Below are positions 1 through 11,545 of a DNA stretch of 64,000 nt, piece after piece. The notes under the pieces are model-generated. The model worked only from the letters and a program-made list of their open reading frames with translations. It ran no database searches and was not told the origin of the DNA. The translations under genes and the position numbers were made by a program. Origin of the DNA: Enoplolaimus lenunculus (lineage: Eukaryota; Nematoda; Enoplea; Enoplida; Thoracostomopsidae); assembly GCA_030248215.1 (NCBI GenBank), contig JASANG010001399.1:61180-125179 (forward strand). Reading direction: 5' to 3'. Positions within the stretch are counted from its first letter, which is position 1; each line of letters opens with the position of its first letter.

Positions 1-1523
1 TACACCCCTCAACGTAAAATTGTCTCTTTGTACAATCGGTTTATAGGCGTTTATGTTTTCAATTTTCTCCAGGAACCAAAATTGCAGGGTCGTAACTGCG
101 CGTGACAAAATAGGGGCTGCCTTCTCGCTATACGGCTTGTTCCACCTCTCACGTTCAATATCTGTTTTGTTTTGCCTGTTGCAAATGGTTACCCTTTCAA
201 CAAATGAAACAATATTTTCGAGTCTTCAAAGCTGGCTTTATTTGGTGTCTATAGAAGCTACTTTAGCTTCAATAAGAAACGCTATATATAATTAAGCAAA
301 CCTGTATAACTTAGTATATGCATTAAAAAGGTAGTTGCAAGTCTCCTAGCACACTTCAGGTTAGTTGAGACTTGAACGTACAGATTAACCAATACCAAAA
401 CGCCATTAGTGACCCGAAAATCACAATTAAAAATGGCGGATCTAGATATTTCTGGCGGTGCTGAAGTGAGATATATAACATGAGGAAAAAACTGGCTTGC
501 GAGAAACTAAATGCAATTTTAGTGCTAAATCTAAAACGAAATTTGAATTTAGATTGCCGTTGGCAGGAGCCATGGTCTGGGCGGCGACGCCACGTACACT
601 ACAGCACGTAAGAAGCGAAATCACGGAATTTCATATAACGATAGTTTTATTAACATTTTTGGAGGCTCAAATAATGTGAATCGATACAAGCGACAATTTT
701 TGTCAAAATAAAACTGCGCTAACGTATTTAAAATAGCGGACACAAAACTTAAACAAAGGTATTTGGTTAGAATAGAAATGCGTTTAAGCTGTTGAATAAC
801 ACAAAACAGATTAATTTTTTGAGCATTAAATTGTCAAACGTAGCGTATTTGACTACAAGGGTTTTTAGTTAGTTTTATATTAATATGTAAGCTTTAAAGT
901 ACGTTCTTATATGACCACAATATCGAAAATGATGTATCAGACGAAGCTAATCCGAATTACCATTCAGTTTGGGCTGATGCTTTGCTTAGCTACGCTAAGA
1001 TTTACTCTTTCGTTTACAACGCATACAGTATAAGCGTAGTCAACCTAGTTTATACGTCAGTTAAAATTTTTTCAGTTGGTAACGCAAGAACCCTTCGTTT
1101 GTTAAAGTTCACGAACCCCCACTTATGCAAAATTCTGGCAACGCCCCAGCCTAGCAGTTATCTAAACCCACCTAAACAAAAAATACGTCGTGCATACCAA
1201 GGATTGGGCACTGTTTAAAAATTTGACGCTCTATGAGGAATTAGTACAACTTCGTTAATCTCCTCAGAAGCCCTTCTTGGTCCATCTGTTAGCTATTCGT
1301 GTTTCTGTGAAACTGCTATAGAGTAAGCTTAAGCTTTAGATTTTGTTACGAAATACCAAAATTGCGGCACTTTATATCGGAAACGGACATAGATTTTCAC
1401 CGGAAACAAACATCTGATTACACCCTGAAAGTAAGAGTTAAACTGACGCAAAATTTTCCTTGTTCTAAAATAACTAATTTACCTATACGCAAAGGTTTCG
1501 CAACCCGAACAATCCGTTTTGCC
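1..1523. other. No recognisable gene
   Basis: AT-rich DNA with open frames of at most 80 codons, none with a recognisable motif. GCGGCACTTTATATCGGAAA near 1365 may be an old remnant of an element also hinted at near 2260-2450. Confidence 0.5.
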
Positions 1524-1531
1524 GTGACATG

Positions 1532-1735
1532 GGCCAATGTAAAGAACAGAAGCGGAACAGTATTATAAGCGTTATTCCTAAGTCTAAGACTAAGCGTAAG
1601 CGCATTAAGAATGAGTTCATTTTTAAACCTAAGCCTAAGCCTAAGCCTAAGCGAAGCAAAAAATAGTTTTAACCTTAAGCTTACTCTATTGTAGTCTCCC
1701 AGAAAAACGTTCCGCCTCTGATCTTTACATGGGCC
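1532..1735 (+). mobile_element. hAT-like MITE with internal TTAGGC-type array (family A), full length
   Basis: The left end GGCCAATGTAAAG pairs with CTTTACATGGGCC at the right. A perfect 8-bp target duplication GTGACATG flanks it (1524-1531 and 1736-1743). Between the ends are CTAAGCCTAAG hexamer arrays broken by AAGAATGAG. The 8-bp duplication points to the hAT superfamily (inference); no coding capacity. Confidence 0.85.
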
Positions 1736-2015
1736 GTGACATGCTACAAAAAGCCATCGAAAAAGGTACTCATCGCGTAGCATGTGTTTGACTAAATGCA
1801 CAAAGCATAGTATATCAAGTTTTTAATGCTGTGTGTAAAATTAAATTTTAAAAAGCTACCGAGCATTGTGTTTCTATTTTTAGAGAACAACACCACTGAA
1901 TAGAAAGCTGGCTAATTGAAATAGTATTCAGAACTCCTTCTCCTATACTATCTATTGATTGGCCTTGTCTTGGCAAATATAACCACGGCAGGTTGTAAAA
2001 GAATAATCAACTATG

Positions 2016-2251
2016 GGCCAATGTAAACAAAAGTGGCGGAACAGTATTATAAGCATATTCCTTAGCCTAAGCCTATGTCTAAGTCTAAGCCTAAGAATGA
2101 GCATATTGCTAAGATAAGTCTAAGCCTAAGAATAAGCATATTCCTAAGATAAACCTAAGCCTAAGCCAAGCAACAAAATTAGTCAAAAGCCAAAGCTTAC
2201 TGTATTCTAGTCCCACAGAAAAATGTTCCGCCCCTGATCTTTACACAGGCC
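2016..2251 (+). mobile_element. Family A TTAGGC-array MITE, full length
   Basis: Same ends and internal plan as the copy 280 bases upstream, with two hexamer blocks separated by AATGAGCATATT-like spacers. The flanks CAACTATG and CAACGATG match at 7 of 8 positions, which reads as a worn 8-bp target duplication. It lies just downstream of the dehydrogenase gene's 3' end. Confidence 0.82.
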
Positions 2252-2496
2252 CAACGATGTAACGGACATGGAAACGAGTAGTGATCAAAATACCGAAAAC
2301 GGAAACGAATATTAAACTGTAAAGATTTTAAACATGTTTTTGACGAAAACAACAACGGTATGCAAATACAACAAAATAAAATTTCCGGCATTTAAATTAC
2401 GGAAACGGACACTGAATGTGTACCGGAAATAGAAGCAGATATACATGTGTCATCATGAACCACTGTGTAGATTTTATATAATAAAGTATGTGTTTT

Positions 2497-2502
2497 TTTA
2501 TT
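2497..2502 (-). promoter_or_regulatory. Poly(A) signal AATAAA of the dehydrogenase gene
   Basis: On the minus strand AATAAA lies about 60 bases past the stop codon of the last exon. That gives a short 3' UTR ending just before a decayed repeat. The hexamer is seen; its use is inferred from position. Confidence 0.55.
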
Positions 2503-2562
2503 ATTTTGTTGATATTCAAGTACACCTTATATATTGCAGGTTTAACTCGGACAACAATTAGA

Positions 2563-5500
2563 TTACACGGCAAGAGTACTGTTATACTGAATGCGATAAA
2601 TGTACCCATTCGCTTCTTCGGTAACCAACAAACTGCCATCTCGGAGAATCAAAAGACCTACAGGCCGACCCCACGTAGTAGGTCCTGACGGATCAACTAA
2701 AAATCCAGTGAAAAAGTCTTCATAATAACCTAACGGCCGACCTCCGCGTGAAAATGGTACAAACACAATTTTATATCCGGTCCCAGAATGCCGGTTCCAC
2801 GAACCTCGAAACGCGACAAATGCGCCGCGCCGGTATTCTGGAGGAAAGCTGTATCCTGCGTAGAATTTTAAACCTAACGCTGCGGAATGCGCTTGAAATA
2901 GCACGTCAGGGGTTCTGGTACGATTTGCCAGATCTGGCCGTTTGACTTTGCCTGAAATTAAAAATATTTTATAAAATTTAATGTATGCACTTAAGTTAGT
3001 TGAAAAGCGAGGACTGGGAAATTTTAGACCTCTCAATCTATGAACCAGAAAATGTTTTGCAACAAATACAAAGAGTTTTAACAAGGAAGCAACGTGTAGC
3101 TTCGCGCTCAATTCGCTCACTAAGATTTCCTCGTAGTTTTAAGGTTGAATCTTTGAGATTTGTTGACCGAATCACATTTGCGAACCCACACAAAACTTTA
3201 ATTTTTCGTGAAGACACCGACACATTAATTTCAAAATCGTGTCAAACATTCCATTCGCAATGCTTCAAAACTCAACCATTACTGTACACACAAAAACTGT
3301 TTCTGAATTTATTCAGAAAACTATTTTCCGTGGCAAAACTGAAAAGTTCTTCTAATATTTAAGACAATTTTTCTTCAAATAACTGGAAAACGTTTATTTT
3401 CAGACTTTATTTCAAAACTTTTTTGAAAACTTTTCTGTTAAATGAAATACGTTTCAAGTGCGCCTTGCTAAGCTTATTTCTTAAGTGTAAGAAATTTTTT
3501 CTTTAATATCACAAATAGTATTTTGAGTGCAACTCTGGCTACGCGCCTATACCTGAAACACAACCTGTTGAGAAAAATCGACAAAATTTTCAGTTGACGT
3601 AGGGTTATTTTTTATATTTGGTTTGTTCTTGCAATATTTTCCCTTGAACAAGGCTATTATAACTGGCTTCATTTTACCAAAAACTGTAACGCTCAGTGTT
3701 ATAGATATGTAGTGAATTGATTTATTACCGCAAAAGTATCATTTGATAGTTGAAAGGGATTTATGTACGGAACAAAAAAGTATGTAATATACTTCAATAA
3801 CAAATTAATTCTTAGAACTCTAACTCATAATTAGAGTACGCTATATTGGACCCTATATATGTTGTATATTTGTATATACCCTTCGTATTAGGGGTCGTAA
3901 ATTTTAGTTTTGTTTTTAACGAGAAGGTAATATACCGTACTGAACCAAATGAAAGGGAGGTAATAAGAGGCGGCCCCCATTTTGAGTCTCACTCAATAGG
4001 AGTCTGTATCACTAATAAGAGCTCGTAAGCGGATGCCTTAATTAGGGTCCATAAATGTCAATTATTTTTAATAATAGTAAATAAAGTTGAGTTTTAAACT
4101 TTAAGGCATAATTAAGTTTTGAAAGTACATTCCTAAGTAAAACCTTGCACTATCGAACAAGCTTTTGATACAAGCCAAAAAAACTTTTAATTCAGCGGAT
4201 AGCAGCAATACCGGATATATCAGTAACGAAGGGCGGCGGAGGGCGGTTAGTGACTCATCAGCATTATTTGTTCCGGCGTCAGTAGCCACTTACGTTCGAA
4301 CATAATTTCGCAGTTCCGACGACTTGTCAAATCGATCCAGCTTAGCCTACACCGGGCGACAAATTGTCGGATCCATGAGCTGTCGTAACTACAGTAGGGC
4401 AACCAGATGACGCGTTGATGGGTGTCGAGGTCGACTACAGATGTCGGGTTATATGTTATCAGGTGACAAATTACGTGATACACGACATTTGTGTATGAAA
4501 AATAGGCGTAGTTTAGCATTTTATGTCGGCAGATTTGTTTTGTAAAATTTAAACAATTTGTTACACAAAATGTTTCATACTCGTTTATTTCAACTTTTAT
4601 CCTTCAGTTTTGCAAATGGTTTAACCACTGTGACTAGTTTGTAACATTTATATATACGCATGCGCACCTATGACCGTATTCTCAAATGTGTGTAACCCCT
4701 GTCACCAGTTGCTCATAGATCTTGGAACTTTCAAATCGCTGAATAGAGAGCTTAAAAATTCATCACAGTTTTCAAATTTAATTTACCCTATTTCTGAGCA
4801 AAATTTGAGATTTGCAACCGCAACAGTTTGTGAGTTTAAAACCCTGTTACTAACTGATGATAGATGCTATATGCATTTGAGAATACGGTCCGTAATCTTA
4901 ACCTGAAATTGGATCTCAAATAAAAGAAAATATTTATGGCGAAATAATTATTAACTCACCTTTTGAATCAACCATTCTTGGATCTTTGAATTTCGGCGAT
5001 AAATAAGTATACGGCCATCCAAAAAATTGTCTTCGTTGAATTCGAGTAAAATAATCTGGCACTAAATCGTCGCCCAGCCCGTCGCGTTCGTTCACTGTCG
5101 TATACAAGTCGTATGTCTGCGGATGAAAGTCCAATCCGACAGGATTTCTTAACCCGGATGCCACTTGCTCACGTTGACTGCCGTCAAGATTCATTGATAT
5201 AACGCTTGCACGTGGTGCTTGTTCTTCGGCAACGTTCGTTTTTGAACCAACTATAAGAAATTTGGTCCATGTATATATTGATCAGGGTTGTAACACTAGT
5301 AGTATAAGCACACTTTTCAAGTCTGGTTTAAGGTTTAACCTAAACATGAAGTTCCTAAAATAGGTTGATTAGATTTAAATAATCACCGGAAAACGCTTTA
5401 GAATTGCGCTATACTTGTCGAGCGGCGCCGTAATGCGCCGTGCGTCACCGTCTGTCACACGTACGTGAGTTATTTACGTACTATACTGCACGGTTACCGA

Positions 5501-8058
5501 TGATGACGGACGATGACGAATGGTGACGGACGGTGACTGGCCGGCGCCGTACGGGTGACGTACGGTGACGGACTGCGCCGGACGTCAACAGAAATATAGT
5601 GCAACCCTTAGAAGTCATTCGGTGTCGAGGTTTAGCCGTTCCAATTTAGAAACTTAGCGGCCGTTGCCTCGGTCATAGAGGTCGCTTTAATATTTGAGTG
5701 AAATAACGTTGGAAAAATATTGAACTGAAATATTGAACAACCTGGGTTCCGCTCATGAAGACCGTCTTCACTTAAAAAATGGTACAATAATAAAGTACGT
5801 TATCTGAGTTTGGACGGACTCACTTGACTTTCGTTTTAACGTAGTGTTGCGTCAATGAAATTTTGTTACAAAATTTCCTGAAACCCTCATCAGAGTCCTG
5901 CGTATACATGAGGAGAGACAGAGGGAGTATATCCCTTCCAAAATTGCTAGAGAGACAAGAAGAAGCTGCTTTAACCTGCTTGGGAGTGAGGGTGGTGCTG
6001 TACTTTTGATGACGTCCTGTGCCGTCCGTCACCGTGTGCCAGGCGGTGACGTACGGTGTCGGAAGGTTCCGGACTGCAAGTACGACAAATATAGCACCGC
6101 AACAACCTTATGGAATTCCAGAGATCATATTTTTACACGTGTTTATACCCTGCCGAACTCAAATTCTAACAACACCCCTGACCTGACACATAAATCTTGG
6201 TTTGAAACGGTGACACCACAACATTACGCGTCCAATGCTGGTTATAACCGTAGCCAGGTAATTTTGCAATTCGCCGACCTCGTCCAGTAATATTTTCTGC
6301 ACCACGAGTATATCCATCGTACCGTCGCACTTCGTTTGTGTTACCAACAAAAAACGTATATTCACCCCAGCGTCGAGATTCATCTGGTGCAAACGCCATT
6401 CCAAACGGAATGTTTAAATCGTTTGCCGATTTTGTCGCAAATCGAGCTAAACAGAATTGAATTTCAGTTGTTTACAAGTAAACAATGATTTTTGAAAAGT
6501 AAAAAATTGTATATTTTGAGAATAACAAATGTACTTATGAAAAGTTGGAATTCAAATTTCAAACTACACCGTTAATGTACAAAGGAGCACTTCCTGAGAG
6601 AGAGAGAGAGGCATAATGGAAAAATTTATGCAAATTAATGTCAAATCGATTTCCGGAAATAGTTTAATTATTTGGACATGTTCTACGGCAGTAAACATAC
6701 CATTCCCAGCTTTTAACTGTCGGGTAGAGGTTATATTAGAGTCTCACAGTGCTGATCAAATTCAATTTCTTAGCGTTGAATGCTGGCTAATATCAAAAAT
6801 GATCATATAAACCAGCTTTAATCAACATTACTCATAACTTTGTCTATTTATCTATAGTTTTTGCAAAAAACGCAAAAAGTCGAAATTATCACCAATTAGT
6901 TTACATGGCATCAACAGTTGCGTTGTTATCACATTAAACATTGTCTAATCGACTTAACTTTGGTTTTTTAAAGAGCAGTTTTTAATTAACTAATATTTAA
7001 AGTATCAGTTTAATTTACTGCAATGCTCAATGTCAACCTGAAAACTCAGCAACACCATCTCCATCCGCGTCACGTAACAAAGTGATTCGATTTTCAGGAG
7101 TTTCCGTTACTAGTACATCTCCAGTTGGAGTTAACGCTAACCATCTCGGACCAACCAATCCTTTGGCAAACACGTTTACGGTGAAACCTAAGCGGAATAT
7201 TTTTGAACAGAAAAGGACTAACGTAAAGAACAGGGGCGGAACAGTATTATAAGCATTTCCTAAGCCTAAGCCTAAGCCTAAGCCTAAGTGTACGAATGAG
7301 CATATTCCTGAGCCTAAGCTTAGACGTAAGCCAAACAAAAAAATTAGTCTAAAGCTTAAGCTTACTCTATTGCAGTCGCACAGAAAAAACTTGTGCCCCT
7401 GATCTTTACATGGGTTCAGAAAAGCATAGAGACAAAGTAAAACAAATTAAATTTTAAATTACAGTATATTTCATATTTATTGCAAACTCAAAGACAATAT
7501 AGCGTGGTTTGTTAACCTGTGAGCATATGCGGACCCGTGAGTGGACCTATTGAAAAGACCTTTAGTGTTCAATGTTTTCACGACATTTGTTGACACAAGT
7601 GTGGTCAGCAACTTGCTCGCAGTGGAATTTATAGTAATATATACTAATGATATTCAAGATTTATTTCTCCCGACAACAGGATTACAGGCTTAGGTAAAAG
7701 CTTAGGCAAAGGGTTAAGCTTAGGCTTACGCTTCGATTAACCTTCTTAAAATCCTAAGTCTAAGCGAGCGTAAGTCTAATGCTAAACTTAATCCAGTGAC
7801 CCGGAAATATATACAATAGCTCTGTCTACCTAACGGAACATTGAAAACAGCGTCTCTTGGTGGCCGTATAACGTAAGGTGACTTTGATGCCGATGTTGTC
7901 TCGAACGGACGTGGAAGATCTTCGAGTTTAATGTGAGTTCGCAATGGTTGTAATCGATTGGAGCGTAAAAAATCAGTTGCCGCTATTGGTCGTATCGTAG
8001 ACAATAAGATTGCAGTAAAAATTGTAAGTATTGCAATGTTAATCTTTGGCGATTTCAT
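2563..8058 (-). CDS. Secreted glucose/sorbosone dehydrogenase-type beta-propeller protein, 5 exons, complete
   Basis: Exons on the minus strand are 8058-7830, 7187-7038, 6446-6183, 5250-4960 and 2951-2563. They join into one 440-codon frame with GT-AG introns, all in phase 1. Residues 1-27 form a signal peptide (hydrophobic INIAILTIFTAILLSTI), so the product is probably secreted. Family landmarks run in order: PLGFTVNVFAKGL near 75-87, DADGDGVAEF 116-125, IPFGMAFAPD 139-148, HWTRNVVVSP 197-206, IYVSVGSKTNVAEE 211-224, GLRNPVGLDFHP 247-258, NERDGLGDDLVPDYF 268-282, FFGWPY 290-295, a SAALGLKFYAG region 334-344, GSWNR 361-365 and WGRPVG 405-410. Enzymes of this fold oxidise sugars or aldehydes using PQQ; His197 of HWTR sits where the family has its catalytic histidine (known of the family, not tested here). 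The length matches bacterial relatives. Substrate, and whether PQQ is used, cannot be read from sequence. Introns 1, 3 and 4 hold transposon copies. Confidence 0.92.
3932..4250 (-). repeat. Unclassified interspersed repeat (about 320 bp), copy in intron 4 of the dehydrogenase gene
   Basis: In reverse it matches the copies near 15.6 and 26.9 kb: CGCCCTTCGTTACTGATATATC, TCCGGTATTGC, ACTTAGGAATGTACTTTC, a GGACTCTTATTAGGG-like part and a TTATTCGGGTC-like end. No inverted ends, coding capacity or target duplication are evident. Confidence 0.6.
4672..4890. mobile_element. MITE with CCGTATTCTCAAATG ends, in intron 4 of the dehydrogenase gene
   Basis: GACCGTATTCTCAAATG at the left is the inverse of CATTTGAGAATACGGTC at the right, a 17-bp perfect terminal inverted repeat. 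The interior is AT-rich and non-coding. Confidence 0.8.
5401..5609. mobile_element. GC-rich foldback element in intron 3 of the dehydrogenase gene
   Basis: ATTGCGCTATACTTGTCG at the left and ATATAGTGCAACCCT at the right are inverted. Between them the DNA is built from CGTCACCGT and ACGGTGACG motifs facing one another, far richer in GC than its surroundings. Confidence 0.68.
5990..6108. mobile_element. GC-rich foldback element, shorter copy, in intron 3 of the dehydrogenase gene
   Basis: GGTGGTGCTGTAC at the left and ATATAGCACCGCAACAACC at the right surround CCGTCCGTCACCGTGTG and GGCGGTGACGTACGGTG. It is the second copy in the same intron and ends about 70 bases from the exon 3 donor (6182). 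Confidence 0.58.
7215..7416 (+). mobile_element. Family A TTAGGC-array MITE in intron 1 of the dehydrogenase gene
   Basis: GTAAAGAACAGGGGCGGAAC near the left end and CCCCTGATCTTTACATGG at the right match the family. The array contains about four uninterrupted CCTAAG units. It starts about 28 bases from the acceptor of exon 2 (7187), so it sits in what should be the intron's branch-site region, in antisense to the gene. Confidence 0.8.
7681..7790 (-). repeat. Decayed TTAGGC-like array in intron 1 of the dehydrogenase gene
   Basis: GGCTTAGG/GCTTAGGC units with many substitutions begin 40 bases past the exon 1 donor (7829). Family A termini are not recognisable, so it is probably an old remnant. 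Confidence 0.5.
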
Positions 8059-8091
8059 TAAATAAGTGGTTATTGTTTGTCAGTTGATAAA

Positions 8092-8099
8092 TATTTATA
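8092..8099 (-). promoter_or_regulatory. Possible TATA box of the dehydrogenase gene
   Basis: TATAAATA reads on the minus strand 34-41 bases before the ATG at 8058. A start of transcription about 30 bases downstream would leave almost no 5' UTR. No TTTCAG-like trans-splice acceptor is visible between it and the ATG. The region is AT-rich, so chance is a real alternative. Confidence 0.25.
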
Positions 8100-8251
8100 C
8101 ATTTCAGGTTTAGAAATATTATATATAAAAATGAATTTTAATTGGTATTCTTGCAAATTTCTGCTACTGAGATTGTTAATATCACGTGAAGCATTGTTCA
8201 AGACTTGTTACAGAATTTGATAAATTCTACGCATATTTGTTACTTGTCTGA

Positions 8252-8372
8252 GGCCAATGTATAGAACATGGATGTATACAAGCATATTCCTAAGCTTAAG
8301 TCTAAGGTTATAAGCCTAAACAAACGCTAAAATCAACTTACACCTACGACAAACCTAAGTATAAGTCAAATA
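8252..8372 (+). mobile_element. Truncated family A MITE
   Basis: GGCCAATGTATAGAACA and ATAAGC-like sequence mark the left end. A decayed hexamer array follows, but no right terminus can be found. Confidence 0.55.
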
Positions 8373-8884
8373 TGTTATATCTTTAAAACGAAACTTCTAT
8401 TTTTATAAATTCGTCAGCTGATCCGAGGGAAATCTCAATAGAAAATTTTTTTTTGCTCCTATTGCAGGTAACATCAGTCTTTTTTCTGTTGTTTTAATTT
8501 TCCACAAAATAAAATAACATAATTTTCTTTTGAGCAGGCTTTTTCCGCGTCGGCAAATATTAGCTGCAACCAGTTGACAAGAAGTTTTACAGCAATTATT
8601 ATAACGGAAAAGCTTGAAATTGCGGCACAATTTTGTATTGGTGTTTTTGACAACATTCTCTTGTTACTATTAATGTCGCATAAATGATGAAAACAACGTA
8701 CGAGGCAAAAACTGATGATAAAAGAAAGTTTGTAATCTGTTCGAAAAAAACAATAATGACAAATTAACTTATTTATTTATATATGTTTTAAAGCAAGTCT
8801 CACAAAATTTTAAAACAACAAAGCAGTGCTTTCAAAATGGTTACGTATCGCTATTAACCAAATACAAATGCCTACTGCGTTGAT
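8373..8884. other. Nothing recognised
   Basis: Plain AT-rich sequence upstream of the dehydrogenase gene, between two family A copies. Confidence 0.5.
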
Positions 8885-9080
8885 GGCCAATGTTACCTTA
8901 AGGGGTGTAACAGTAGATTAAGCGTATTCCTAAGCCTAAGCCTAAGCGTTGCAAAAATGAGTTCCTAAGCCAAAGCCTAAGCCTAAGCCTAAGCCTAAGC
9001 AAAAAATGTAATCCAGAATCTAAACCTACTCTTTTATAAACCCACCAGAAACCGGGACACCCCGTAAAGTAACATGGGTC
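8885..9080 (+). mobile_element. Family A MITE, subfamily with GTTAC ends
   Basis: The ends are GGCCAATGTTACCTTAAGG and the complement of AAAGTAACATGGGTC: a variant terminus where GTAAAG is replaced by GTTACYTT. The interior still has CCTAAG arrays. Flanks GCGTTGAT and GCGCTGGT match at 6 of 8 positions. Confidence 0.75.
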
Positions 9081-10851
9081 GCGCTGGTAAAGAATCTTTG
9101 CGTTACAAAACGCTGGAACTACCTTTCAGTTGCTAGACTTGTGAAACTTTTTTGCCATAAGTTTGTCCTGCATATTTTGCAACTTAGATTTTGAAATTTT
9201 TTTCCATATTTTCAATAATTGTTTTTTTTCGGTAACATAGTGAATAAATTTTTTGACATTTTAATTTTTTTAATTTCTGTCAAAATATTTTTCCATCGCA
9301 GCCGGTGCCCCTAGCACTTTAATAAATTCAGTTTTACAACAATTCAAGTGCGGATGTATTGTATATATGCGGTCATGATAGGCCATAACAAAGCAAAAAC
9401 CAATATGTTTCAAAACGTTTCAGAATTGCTTAACAATTTAGGGCTGCTATAAAAACTATTTGTAATTTCCACATCCGCTTGCTCTATCCAATATCATTCG
9501 TTTGATTTTTTGTGCACTTCCCACACATACTTAGGCCTAAAGCCTAAGGTTAAAGCCTGTGCCTAAACCTAAGTTATACTAAGCTAAAAAGATGAAACTT
9601 TTGAAAACTGTGTAGGAAAACATACAGAAACTGTTTCTTGTACTAACAAACAGGTGTTTGGTACTAAATGTAGTCGTTGGTATATTCATGCCCCCAGGGC
9701 TGGTGCAGCCACCCCCCCCCATACGCCCCCATTTGGGAGTACCCAACCCTTTAAGGGGCGCCCATTCTGAACCGGTTGAAACAAAACCGCCGAAGTTTCA
9801 AAATGCGTCTGGCTTTTCGATCGCTTCGTTCGCGAGTTTGGGGTGGAAAAGCTCCCACACTTGTCTGCTCTGGCACTGCATGCTCCGAAATGTTATTTTT
9901 GCCATTCGCCTAAAACAACCATTTACCAATACGAACTCAGAATATTTTTTCACCGCCGAGCAGTTAATTATTTTGTTACAATTTTCAATCTGTTTGTGTT
10001 TGTTTTGCCAGCTCAGATTTCGACCGGCGCAAGTTTGGTTTCTCTATCAATTTTATTTTGAATTAAGAATTGTGAAATTAAATACACGAAAAGCTTTGCA
10101 ACTCAGCAGCTTTTAGTGTTAGCAGTACCTTATTTTCCTCAGACTGTTGTTATTTTAAGGCAACCGTTTCACTCCCGTAGTGTTTCTATTGTTTCATTAT
10201 CACATGCCTACGTTTTATGATTAGGTTTAGGCCTAAACTTAGAATCAAGTTTGTTACGTGTGCATCAACTTTATATATGTAGAAAGCAGTCATATCCCAA
10301 ACAAGCTCACGAAAAGACGGTTTTAACGGTTAGTCGCTTTTACTTGACATCGATAGCAACATCAAATTCAAGTGTTTGTTTTCATTTACACCATTGAATT
10401 TTACGCAATACTTGTCTTGTTGTGTCTCGCGATATGTTTGAGCTGTCAAGTGTTTTGAATTGTACACCGTATACCCAACCCTGATTTTAAATTGAATTTC
10501 AAACAATACATCGTTTTGAACAGAAGGGGCCTACTTATCCTTTTGAAATGTTGTCTACGAACACAACGGTATTTATTTGGATATTTGAACATAACTTTTA
10601 TACTAAATTTGGCTAGACTACTTTGAGTCGAATAGCATGACAAAACTATTGCGATGCAGTATCGTTTATATTTTAACAAATCTAATATGGTTATCTATTT
10701 GTATTCCTAGTGTAGGTGTGTAATCGTTTATATAACAACTTTTTATTGCTGAATTAGAACTTTACATAGTAATGTTTGGCCTTCGGTAAGAATCGATTTT
10801 GTCTCTGGTTCAAACTTTTTAAAATTAAATTTTATTATTTCCTTAGCTTGG
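9081..10851. other. Intergenic, no gene recognised
   Basis: Holds a TTAGGC-like remnant near 9530-9592 and the C-rich repeat at 9690-9795. The 152-codon frame starting at 9658 begins inside that repeat and shows no protein signature. Confidence 0.5.
9690..9795. repeat. C-rich interspersed repeat with ACCGGTTGAAAC
   Basis: CCCCCAGGGCTGGTGCAGCC, a nine-C run, CCCTTTAAGGGGCGCCCATT and ACCGGTTGAAACAAAACCGC. The same order recurs at 39400-39495, and a CCTAAAGGGGTGTC scrap lies near 55.2 kb. Confidence 0.55.
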
Positions 10852-11168
10852 ACCAAGAGTGGATATCGACAAGAGTGTGCAACTCTTAGGGTCTCGCATG
10901 GAACAAAATGTACCACCGGGCGTTGCGTTTTTGGCCGACCCCCCTTCTTTAAAGGGGGTCACTATCACATGAATACCCTAAATTAACCTATAAGGGGAGC
11001 ATGTTTGACGCCGCATATACAAAGTGCCGTAATTCGCACCGGTTGTACCTCCCTCTAAATAAAACAGGGGGGTAGGGCAAAAACGCAACGAATGCTGGGC
11101 ACATTCGTTTCTACACAGAATGTGGACAGTTGCACACTCTTGTTAAATAGCATTTATCCACTCTTGCT
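10852..11168. mobile_element. MITE with ACAAGAGTGTGCAAC inverted ends
   Basis: ACAAGAGTGTGCAAC at 10869 faces GTTGCACACTCTTGT at 11143, nested inside an outer pair CAAGAGTGGATA / TATCCACTCTTG. The interior includes GCGTTTTTGGCCGA and GCAAAAACGCAACG segments. Confidence 0.72.
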
Positions 11169-11381
11169 TGAACTATTTGTTACAATCCGCAACAAGAACT
11201 ACAACGATGTACAGAAAAGCATCATTGGACAAAACAGCAGTTATCATTCGTTAATATTTTTGGACATTTGATATGCTTGTTGCTCTATTTATGTTATTGC
11301 GTTTTAATTTTTAAACTATTCTACAGATTCCAAATCTGAACGAATGAGCAATACTGGAACTATACACGATTGTCCCTTTCT

Positions 11382-11545
11382 GGCCCCGTAGCTAGCTCTC
11401 CTTGCTGAGGGAAGAGGCTAAATGATTTTTTAGGAGTGTCATGCATGGGTTTTCGTTGACATACAAGCAAGATTGAAACTATTCAAGGGGAACTGAAGCT
11501 TTCACAGAGGGAGGTGAGTCCCTTTGATCCCTTGGCTGCGGGCTT
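11382..11545 (-). mobile_element. GGCCCGTAGCCA MITE
   Basis: GGCCCCGTAGCTAGCTCTCC at the left and TTGGCTGCGGGCTTG at the right, with the family's TTTTCGTTGACATACAAGCA core. Confidence 0.65.

Noticed and set aside
1418-1801. 127-codon frame rich in LRLRLRLR
   Set aside because: It is a read-through of the CCTAAG array of a family A MITE. Similar arginine/leucine or serine/leucine runs elsewhere have the same cause.
3000-3362. 120-codon plus-strand frame inside intron 4 of the dehydrogenase gene
   Set aside because: No family motif, it lies in an intron on the opposite strand, and this length is expected by chance in an AT-rich 64-kb window.
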